From positions 1-7,810 of the forward strand of contig CAZJYC010000095.1 in the NCBI GenBank assembly GCA_964550165.1: DNA of 7,810 nucleotides, read 5' to 3'. Position numbers and translations under genes: made by a program. The notes under the pieces are model-generated. The model saw nothing but the letters and a program-made list of their open reading frames with translations, did not search any database and was not told the DNA's origin. Source of the stretch: CAZJYC01 sp964550165. Lineage in GTDB: Bacteria > Acidobacteriota > Aminicenantia > Aminicenantales > Aminicenantaceae. Shown here piece after piece: positions 1 through 6,037 of this stretch; the first letter of the stretch is position 1; each line of letters begins with the position of its first letter.

Positions 1-55
<55 letters not shown>

Positions 56-66
56 ACACAGCGTCC

Positions 67-94
67 ATTATAACAAATTTCATCTGTTTGTCAA
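67..94 (-). promoter_or_regulatory. Sigma70-type promoter of the initiator tRNA
   Basis: On the minus strand a perfect TTGACA (complement of 89-94) and a perfect TATAAT (complement of 67-72) are separated by 16 bp. Transcription should start near base 59-61, leaving a 5' leader of only about 4-6 bases before the mature tRNA end at 55, to be removed by RNase P. The stretch just after the -10 box (GGACGC) is GC-rich, as in stringently controlled stable-RNA promoters. The stringent link is inference. Confidence 0.88.
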
Positions 95-116
95 AAAAGT
101 ATTGGTTTCTTTTTTC

Positions 117-146
117 TTGACATCGGCTCCTGGCAAAAAATATAAT
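117..146 (+). promoter_or_regulatory. Sigma70-type promoter of the nuoJKLMN operon
   Basis: A perfect TTGACA (117-122) and a perfect TATAAT (141-146) lie 18 bp apart, directly upstream of nuoJ. The expected start of transcription, about 6-8 bases past the -10 box, is near 151-154, while the nuoJ ATG is at 161. The predicted leader is therefore under about 10 bases and has no room for a Shine-Dalgarno site. The -35 boxes of this promoter and of the divergent tRNA promoter are separated by 22 bp (95-116). Confidence 0.85.
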
Positions 147-160
147 GGGAAACTCAAAAA

Positions 161-652
161 ATGGCCTATTTCCTTTTCTTTCTCCTCGCTATCCTATGTT
201 TTGGATCAGTCCTGGGGATGATTATCTCCAGAAACCAGGCTTATAACGCCCTCTTTTTAATCGTCGCCTTTGCTGCCATGGGAGGCCTTTTCGGCCTTCT
301 CAATGCCCCGTTTATTGCCGTGGTCCAGATCATAATCTATGCGGGCGCAATTATGGTCCTTTTTATCTTTGTCATCATGATGATCAACGTCCGACGCGGC
401 TTTCCTCCGGAAAAAAAGAAATGGACTCTTTATCTTTCTGGATTGCTGGCGGCCATTCTTATTATTGAGCTTGTGCTCTCCTTCAAAGGAGCCTTTAGCC
501 TTCCCGGAGCTGTTGCGGAAAAAGCGAGCCCCACAGACCTGGGCCGGCTTCTTTTTACCAAATATCTCTATCCTTTTGAGATAACTTCTATCCTCATCAT
601 CGCAGCCCTGGTTGGGGCTATTGTTTTGGCCAAGAAAAGAGGGGAAGAATGA
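161..652 (+). CDS. nuoJ: NADH-quinone oxidoreductase subunit J (NuoJ)
   Basis: Membrane subunit of respiratory complex I, located where the proton-pumping subunits meet the quinone-reducing part. The 163-residue protein is almost entirely hydrophobic, fitting the usual five membrane helices. The family signature YAGAIMVLF is at residues 60-68, in the third helix, whose pi-bulge is known in this family to move during turnover. The C-terminal FEITSILIIAALVGAIVLAKK segment is also typical. E. coli Glu55 corresponds to Gln56 here, a common variant as far as I know. It is about 20 residues shorter than E. coli NuoJ, mainly at the C-terminus. The ATG at 161 is chosen because the first helix follows at once and family members start there. 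No ribosome binding site is visible. It is first gene of the operon, overlapping nuoK by 4 bases. Confidence 0.95.
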   Translation: MAYFLFFLLAILCFGSVLGMIISRNQAYNALFLIVAFAAMGGLFGLLNAPFIAVVQIIIYAGAIMVLFIFVIMMINVRRGFPPEKKKWTLYLSGLLAAILIIELVLSFKGAFSLPGAVAEKASPTDLGRLLFTKYLYPFEITSILIIAALVGAIVLAKKRGEE

Positions 653-951
653 TACCTGTCAGCTATTTCTTGGTATTGAGCTTGATTCTCTTTGTCATGG
701 GAGCTATTGCTTTTTTTATCAAAAGAGACCTGATCACCATGTTCATGGCCATCGAGATCATGCTCAACGCCGCCAACCTGGCTTTTATTGCCCTGGCCAA
801 TACAGCAAATTCCATTGACGGGCAGGTCATCGTCTTTTTTATCATCACCGTAGCCGCGGCCGAGGCGGCTGTGGGACTGGCAATCATTCTCCTTATCTTC
901 AGGCAGAAAAAGACGATCAAATCCGAAGACATCCAATTGATGAAAGGATAA
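649..951 (+). CDS. nuoK: NADH-quinone oxidoreductase subunit K (NuoK)
   Basis: Small membrane subunit of complex I, homologous to mitochondrial ND4L and to MrpC. It is exactly 100 residues, the same length as E. coli NuoK, with three predicted membrane helices. The two buried glutamates required for proton transfer are present: Glu36 in the motif EIMLNAANLAF and Glu72 in AAAEAAVGLAI. The start is supported by the MIP N-terminus shared with E. coli, and by a GAGGGG ribosome binding site at 639-644, four bases upstream and inside the end of nuoJ. The ATG overlaps the nuoJ TGA (ATGA), so translation is probably coupled. One base separates its stop codon from nuoL. Confidence 0.97.
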   Translation: MIPVSYFLVLSLILFVMGAIAFFIKRDLITMFMAIEIMLNAANLAFIALANTANSIDGQVIVFFIITVAAAEAAVGLAIILLIFRQKKTIKSEDIQLMKG

Positions 952-952
952 G

Positions 953-2854
953 ATGACGGATATTTTCTGGCTCATTCCTTTTATCCCGGCGCTCAGCACC
1001 TTTATTCTGGCCGTTTTCGGGTCGAAGCTTCCCAAAAAATATGTCTCCTACCAGGCTTGTTTAGCGGTCTTCGCCTCCTTCGTCATCTCTGTCATCTCCT
1101 TTGTGGGACTTCTTAAGGTCAGCTACGAAAGCTATCCTTTGATCAAAAATCTTTTCCCCTGGATTTACTCAGGAGTCTTTAACATAAACTTTTCTCTTCA
1201 GCTAGATCCCCTTTCGGCTGTGATGGCCATGGTCGTCAGCGGAGTGGGGTTCATCATTCATGTCTATTCTGTGGGCTATATGGCTGAGGATAAGGGATAC
1301 ACTCGCTATTTCACCTATCTTAACCTCTTTACCTTTGCCATGCTGATTCTAGTCATGGCCTCCAACATCGTCCTGATGTTTGTCGGCTGGGAGGGAGTTG
1401 GCCTCTGCTCCTATCTTTTGATCGGCTTCTGGTTTGAAAGGCATTCAGCGGCCAACGCCGGCAAAAAGGCCTTTATCGTCAACCGCATCGGCGACGCAGG
1501 GTTCCTGCTGGGGATTCTTTTCATTTTCATCCATATCGGCAGCGCAGAATTCACAGCCATAAACCAGGCTCTCTCGTCAGGAGTGATCAGTCAGGCCCTG
1601 GCCACATTGATCGCCATCCTCCTCTTTGTGGGGGCAACAGGAAAGTCAGCTCAGATACCTCTTTATGTCTGGCTTCCTGATGCCATGGAAGGCCCGACGC
1701 CTGTCAGCGCGCTCATCCACGCAGCAACCATGGTCACTGCCGGAGTCTACATGGTCTCCAGGATGAATCTTCTCTATTCTATGTCCAGCACGGCAGCCCA
1801 GATCGTCGCTTTGATCGGAGCCCTGACCGCGGTCTATGCGGCCACCATGGCCCTGACCCAGAACGACATCAAAAGAGTCCTCGCCTACTCTACCATATCC
1901 CAGATTGGCTATATGTTCATCGGCTGCGGAGTCGGAGCTTATGCTGCAGGCATGTTCCACCTTTACACCCACGCCTTCTTCAAGAGCCTCCTCTTTTTGG
2001 CGGCCGGAAGCGTGATGCATGCCCTCTCAGGCGAGCTGGACATGAAAAAGATGGGAGGTCTGAGGAAATATCTCCCCATAACCTATCCCACTTTTCTCAT
2101 TGGGGCCATTGCCATTGCCGGCATTCCGTTCTTCTCAGGCTTCTTCTCCAAAGACGCCATCCTGACCAGCGCCTATGCGCAGGGCCAGTATTTCGTCTGG
2201 GCTCTGGGCATCATGGGCGCTGTTCTGACCGCTTTCTATATGTTCCGCCTCATCTTCCTGACCTTCCACGGCCAGGAGCGACTTGCTCCTGAAGTCAAAA
2301 AGCACATCCATGAATCGCCACGGGTGATGACCGTGCCTCTCATCATCCTGGCCTTTTTCTCTATCGTCGCCGGGTATATCGGGCTTCCGGTTGTCGCAGG
2401 CAAAAATCTGAATTTTTTCCAGAATTTTCTTGAGCCCGTCATCCATAGAGCCCACGAAGCCCACCTGAGCCTGGGCACAGAATGGATGCTGATCATCATT
2501 TCCGTGGCCGTGGCTCTCACCGGAATCTTCATTGCCTATATCTTTTACATCAAATCTCCCCAGATTCCTGTAAATCTAAAGGCGCGATTCCCTGGCGTCC
2601 ATCGGCTCCTTTTCAATAAATATTACGTGGATGAAATTTACAATGCGGTCTTTATCAATCCCACTATCAGAGGATCGGAGATCGTTTACGATAATTTTGA
2701 CCTGAAGGTCATCGATGGCGCTGTCAACGGAAGTGCAGAAGCCGCAGGATTTTCGGGAAAAATCCTAAGCTATTTCCAGAGCGGCTTGATCAAGGATTAT
2801 GCCCTGATCTTTCTTTTGGGAGCGATTATTTTCTTGGGTTATCTTTTGTTTTAA
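953..2854 (+). CDS. nuoL: NADH-quinone oxidoreductase subunit L (NuoL)
   Basis: Distal antiporter-like proton-pumping subunit of complex I. It has 633 residues (E. coli 613) and belongs to the proton_antipo_N plus proton_antipo_M family. Pumping residues can be placed by alignment to E. coli: Glu147 (E144) in VGWEGVGLCSY, Asp181 (D178), Lys231 (K229) in GKSAQIPLYVWLPDAMEGPT, His256 (H254) in LIHAATMVTAGVY, Lys344 (K342), and Lys400/Asp401 (K399/D400) in FFSKDAIL. The C-terminus from about residue 560 (FNKYYVDEIYN, then a final hydrophobic helix) fits the lateral helix that runs along NuoM and NuoN and anchors at its far end. A close AAGGA (944-948) sits four bases before the ATG. No disruption is seen, and all key residues are intact. 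Confidence 0.97.
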   Translation: MTDIFWLIPFIPALSTFILAVFGSKLPKKYVSYQACLAVFASFVISVISFVGLLKVSYESYPLIKNLFPWIYSGVFNINFSLQLDPLSAVMAMVVSGVGFIIHVYSVGYMAEDKGYTRYFTYLNLFTFAMLILVMASNIVLMFVGWEGVGLCSYLLIGFWFERHSAANAGKKAFIVNRIGDAGFLLGILFIFIHIGSAEFTAINQALSSGVISQALATLIAILLFVGATGKSAQIPLYVWLPDAMEGPTPVSALIHAATMVTAGVYMVSRMNLLYSMSSTAAQIVALIGALTAVYAATMALTQNDIKRVLAYSTISQIGYMFIGCGVGAYAAGMFHLYTHAFFKSLLFLAAGSVMHALSGELDMKKMGGLRKYLPITYPTFLIGAIAIAGIPFFSGFFSKDAILTSAYAQGQYFVWALGIMGAVLTAFYMFRLIFLTFHGQERLAPEVKKHIHESPRVMTVPLIILAFFSIVAGYIGLPVVAGKNLNFFQNFLEPVIHRAHEAHLSLGTEWMLIIISVAVALTGIFIAYIFYIKSPQIPVNLKARFPGVHRLLFNKYYVDEIYNAVFINPTIRGSEIVYDNFDLKVIDGAVNGSAEAAGFSGKILSYFQSGLIKDYALIFLLGAIIFLGYLLF

Positions 2855-2857
2855 AAA

Positions 2858-4441
2858 ATGAATCTGCCGATATTGAGTATTGTCACCTTCCTCCCGATTC
2901 TGGGGGGCATATTCCTTATTTTTATACCCAGAGACAAGGAGAACTTGCTCCGTTATATCGCCCTGGGTATCGCCCTTGTTGCCTTTATTTTTTCGCTGAT
3001 GCTCTATTTCCATTTTGACGAGACAACTGCCGATCCTCAGTTCGTCGAACACAGAGCCTGGATGGGCTATGGCATAAAATACCATGTCGGGATTGACGGC
3101 ATAAGCCTTTTTCTCGTGCTCCTGACAACCTTCCTGATGCCACTCGTCATCCTCTCTTCCTGGAAGTACATCGAAAAGCGGGTCAAAGAATATCTGATTT
3201 TCATGCTTCTGCTCGAGGGCGGAATCCTCGGCGTCTTTGTCTCACTCAACCTTTTCCTCTTTTATGTTTTCTGGGAAGCGATGCTCATTCCCATGTATTT
3301 CCTGATCGGAGTCTGGGGAGGTCCACGCCGCATTTACGCCACTCTGAAATTCGTTCTCTTCACCATGGCCGGCAGCCTGCTGATGCTGGTTGCCATCTTC
3401 TTTCTCTATTCCATTTATTACAAGGCCACGGGCATCTATTCCTTAGACCTCTTTGATTACTACAAAATGATGCTCAACCCGAATGTCCAGATCTGGCTTT
3501 TCCTGGCTTTCACTCTGGCCTTTGCCATCAAAGTGCCCATGTTTCCTTTCCATACCTGGCTTCCTGACGCCCACGTGGAAGCGCCGACAGCCGGGTCGGT
3601 CGTCCTGGCTGCTGTCTTGCTGAAGATGGGGACTTACGGCTTCCTCCGTTTTGCTTTGCCTCTTTTCCCGGATGCGGCGGAGAGATTCCTTCCGCTCCTT
3701 GCTGTCTTAAGCCTCATTGGCATCATCTACGGCGGCCTGATGGCTCTCATCCAGAAGGATGTCAAATCTCTGGTCGCCTACTCCAGCGTCAGCCACATGG
3801 GATTGATCATGCTCGCTGTCTTCTCCTTGAACACCGAAGCCGTAGAAGGAGCCATCTTTCAGATGCTCAACCACGGATTGAGCACAGGCGCTCTGTTCTT
3901 GATTGTCGGCATTCTCTACGAAAGAGCCCATACGCGCTTGATCAAGGATTTTGGAGGCGTCAGCAAGCAGATGCCGGTTTTTGCCGCGTTTTTCCTCATC
4001 TGCATGCTTTCCTCGGTTGGGCTGCCAGGGCTTAACGGCTTTGTCGGCGAGATTCTCTGCATTTTTGGCATTTTTAAGGCGAACAAAGTGCTGGCCATTC
4101 TCGGCATCTCGACAGTCATCCTGGCAGCCGGATATCTCCTCTGGATGTTCCAGAGGGTCATGCACGGCCCGATAACCAACGAAAAAATTTGTTCTTTCAA
4201 GGATGTGAACAAGAGAGAAATCGCTTACCTTGTGCCTATCGTCATCATGATGTTCTGGATGGGCATCTATCCCCAGACTTTCCTGAGGAAGATGGATACC
4301 TCTGTCAACCACCTCATCAACGGAATCAAAAATAGAGAAATTGTCTTTACCGAAGCCAGGAAGGATGAGGATTCTTCGTTAAAAAATGTCCAGGAAAAAG
4401 CGCAAGAAAAAACTGAAGAGAAGGAAAACACAACACAATGA
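2858..4441 (+). CDS. nuoM: NADH-quinone oxidoreductase subunit M (NuoM)
   Basis: Second antiporter-like proton-pumping subunit (ND4 homologue), 527 residues against 509 in E. coli, with about 14 expected membrane helices. Conserved residues are Glu140 (E. coli E144) in VFWEAMLIPMYF, Lys225 (K234) in AIKVPMFPFHTWLPDAHVEA, Lys256 (K265) in LLKMGTYGFLRF, and Glu398 (E407) in LPGLNGFVGEIL. The start follows the nuoL stop by three bases. No Shine-Dalgarno sequence precedes it (the upstream bases are T- and A-rich), so translation probably depends on ribosomes finishing nuoL. After the last membrane helix is a tail of roughly 40 residues. Its last 30 or so are rich in Lys, Glu and Gln (EKAQEKTEEKENTTQ at the end), and E. 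coli NuoM lacks it. The last four bases overlap nuoN. Confidence 0.96.
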   Translation: MNLPILSIVTFLPILGGIFLIFIPRDKENLLRYIALGIALVAFIFSLMLYFHFDETTADPQFVEHRAWMGYGIKYHVGIDGISLFLVLLTTFLMPLVILSSWKYIEKRVKEYLIFMLLLEGGILGVFVSLNLFLFYVFWEAMLIPMYFLIGVWGGPRRIYATLKFVLFTMAGSLLMLVAIFFLYSIYYKATGIYSLDLFDYYKMMLNPNVQIWLFLAFTLAFAIKVPMFPFHTWLPDAHVEAPTAGSVVLAAVLLKMGTYGFLRFALPLFPDAAERFLPLLAVLSLIGIIYGGLMALIQKDVKSLVAYSSVSHMGLIMLAVFSLNTEAVEGAIFQMLNHGLSTGALFLIVGILYERAHTRLIKDFGGVSKQMPVFAAFFLICMLSSVGLPGLNGFVGEILCIFGIFKANKVLAILGISTVILAAGYLLWMFQRVMHGPITNEKICSFKDVNKREIAYLVPIVIMMFWMGIYPQTFLRKMDTSVNHLINGIKNREIVFTEARKDEDSSLKNVQEKAQEKTEEKENTTQ

Positions 4442-5874
4442 ACAGCTTCCTCGCTCTGCTGCCATTGCTGGTTTTGGTCTGTGCGAGTCTTGTCGTTTTG
4501 ATCCTTGAGGCTTTTCTCAAGAAAGAGAACAAAAGCTATCTGGCTTATGTCTCCCTCTTTTCCCTCCTTATCTGCAGCTATTTCTGCCTGCGATTCTGGA
4601 ATAAAGAATATTTTTATTTTAACCGCAACCTTTTCCTGGACAACCTTGCTCTTTTCTTTACTCTGATCCTGATCCTGGCCACAGGCTTTGTCATCCTGAT
4701 CTCCATCAAATACATCGCCCTCCAGGACACAAACTACGGCGAGTACTATGCGCTGCTTCTTCTCGCTCTATCAGGGGTGGCGATCATGGTCTCCTCCTCA
4801 GACCTTATCGTCATCTTTTTAGGCCTGGAGGTTCTGTCCATCTCCAGCTATGCGCTTGCAGGTTTAAGGAGAAAAGACGAGAAGTCCTCAGAGGCTGCCG
4901 TCAAATATTTTCTCCTGGGAAGCTTTGCCACAGCGTTCCTCATCTACGGCCTGGCTCTTCTTTACGGCTCAACCCATTCTACTTTTATTCCCGAAGTCAT
5001 CGCTTTTTTCAGCGGAGAGGCCAATTTAGGCTTGATGGCTCTTGTCGGCCTGGGCTTGGTCATCATCGGCTTCGGTTTTAAGATCGCAGTTGTCCCCTTC
5101 CACATGTGGACTCCGGATGTCTATCAAGGCGCGCCGACACCGATCACCGCCTTCTTTTCTGTGGTGACAAAGGCGGCCGGCTTTGCCGTTCTCCTGAGAA
5201 TATTCTTGTCTTACTGGAAAATTGCCATCGATAAGCAGGCCATTTTCTGGCTGCTCTATATCATCAGCGCCTTGACTATGGTCGTCGGAAATCTTGTGGC
5301 TTTGCGTCAAACCAACCTGAAGAGGATCCTGGCTTATTCGAGTATTGCCCACGCGGGTTATCTCCTGATCGCCATCCTGGCTCAGGACAACCCGAGCTTG
5401 GTCTTCTATTTGACCGTCTATCTTTTTATGAATCTCGGCGCTTTTGCCGCTGTTTGCGCCTTGAGTCGAAAAGAGAAAGAATACCTCCAGCTCGAAGATT
5501 ATGCTGGCATCGGGTTTAAATATCCCTGGATTGGCGTCACTTTCTCGATCTTCCTCCTCTCTCTGGCCGGATTCCCACCCTTTGGAGGATTTCTGGCGAA
5601 GTTTTATGTTTTTTCCGCCGGCGTCAGGCAGGGTCTTGTGCCCCTGGTCATTGTTGCCGTGTTGGCCAGCTTGATCTCTGTTTTTTACTATTTGAGGATA
5701 ATCGTCTATATGTACATGAGAGAGCCTTCCCAAGAAATAGAAATCACACTTGAAAATCCAGCGCTTTTTTTGGTGCTCTTTCTCTGTCTCTATGGCGTGC
5801 TCCAGCTGGGGCTTTTCCCCGGAAACATGTTGATTATAATCCGCCAGGCTCTCAGCTCTCTTTCCTTTCTGTAA
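4438..5874 (+). CDS. nuoN: NADH-quinone oxidoreductase subunit N (NuoN)
   Basis: Third antiporter-like proton-pumping subunit (ND2 homologue), 478 residues against 485 in E. coli, with about 14 expected membrane helices. Conserved residues by alignment to E. coli are Glu131 (E133) in FLGLEVLSISSYALAGL, Lys156 (K158) in AAVKYFLLGSF, Lys215 (K217) in FGFKIAVVPFHMWTPDVYQG, Lys245 (K247) in SVVTKAAGF, and Lys388 (K395) in GGFLAKFYVF. The ATG overlaps the nuoM stop (ATGA). An A-rich AAGGAAAA at 4421-4428 is the best ribosome binding site, but its AGGA core lies 12 bases from the start, so coupling to nuoM is likely. It is the last gene of the operon. No clear intrinsic terminator follows it. Confidence 0.96.
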   Translation: MNSFLALLPLLVLVCASLVVLILEAFLKKENKSYLAYVSLFSLLICSYFCLRFWNKEYFYFNRNLFLDNLALFFTLILILATGFVILISIKYIALQDTNYGEYYALLLLALSGVAIMVSSSDLIVIFLGLEVLSISSYALAGLRRKDEKSSEAAVKYFLLGSFATAFLIYGLALLYGSTHSTFIPEVIAFFSGEANLGLMALVGLGLVIIGFGFKIAVVPFHMWTPDVYQGAPTPITAFFSVVTKAAGFAVLLRIFLSYWKIAIDKQAIFWLLYIISALTMVVGNLVALRQTNLKRILAYSSIAHAGYLLIAILAQDNPSLVFYLTVYLFMNLGAFAAVCALSRKEKEYLQLEDYAGIGFKYPWIGVTFSIFLLSLAGFPPFGGFLAKFYVFSAGVRQGLVPLVIVAVLASLISVFYYLRIIVYMYMREPSQEIEITLENPALFLVLFLCLYGVLQLGLFPGNMLIIIRQALSSLSFL

Positions 5875-5876
5875 CT

Positions 5877-5965
5877 CAGCCTGTCATTTTGCCTGAGATT
5901 AGACTGAGAATTCGGCAAGACAGCTTATAGATTTGGGGGAGAGTTTCAGTGTATGAGACAGGCTG
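5877..5965. repeat. 9-bp inverted repeat spanning 89 bp
   Basis: CAGCCTGTC at 5877-5885 is exactly complementary to GACAGGCTG at 5957-5965. CTGTAA occurs directly at 5869-5874, where it includes the nuoN stop codon, and again at 5963-5968. The arms are 71 bases apart, so a simple terminator hairpin is unlikely. The layout could be the remnant of a small inserted element or chance. I do not recognise the sequence as a known element. Confidence 0.4.
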
Positions 5966-5980
5966 TAAAGTCAGCTGATT

Positions 5981-5986
5981 TATAAT
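5981..5986 (+). promoter_or_regulatory. Possible -10 box for the SDR gene
   Basis: A perfect TATAAT lies 51 bases before the SDR start codon and would place a transcript start near 5992-5994. There is no good -35 box at the right distance. The nearest partial match, GAGACA at 5955-5960, leaves a 20-bp spacer. There is no extended -10 TG either. The AT-rich context makes a chance match possible. Read-through from the nuo operon is the alternative way to express the gene. Confidence 0.35.
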
Positions 5987-6037
5987 AAAAAAAATGAGTG
6001 AAGCAGAGGAAAATTAAAAGCGAGGCTGACCTCAAGG

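Larger units (their letters stand above)
5875..6037. other. Intergenic spacer between nuoN and the SDR gene
   Basis: This is the only non-coding gap over 100 bases between genes apart from the promoter region at the left end. It contains a 9-bp inverted repeat (5877-5885 with 5957-5965), a possible -10 box (5981-5986), an A-run, a seven-codon open frame (5994-6017) and a small GAGG/CCTC hairpin (6022-6033) near the SDR start. No GC-rich stem followed by a T-run is present on either strand, so the end of the nuo transcript is not defined here. No RNA gene or riboswitch is recognised. Confidence 0.7.

Noticed and set aside
568..1035. 155-codon minus-strand frame across nuoJ/nuoK/nuoL
   Set aside because: It crosses three conserved genes in antisense and has low-complexity charged composition typical of shadows.
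3707..4312. 201-codon minus-strand frame opposite nuoM
   Set aside because: Shadow of a well supported conserved gene, with no recognisable domain or start region.
5026..5733. 235-codon minus-strand frame opposite nuoN
   Set aside because: Shadow of nuoN. Its hydrophilic Asp/Gln/His-rich composition is the usual mirror of a membrane-protein gene, and no start signal is seen.
5808..5820. GGGG-CTTTT-CCCC hairpin near the end of nuoN, as a possible terminator
   Set aside because: It is only 4 bp, lies inside conserved coding sequence, and is followed by GGAAAC, not a T-run.
5835..5840. TATAAT within the nuoN coding end, as a possible promoter
   Set aside because: There is no -35 match at a suitable distance, and the bases encode conserved hydrophobic residues.
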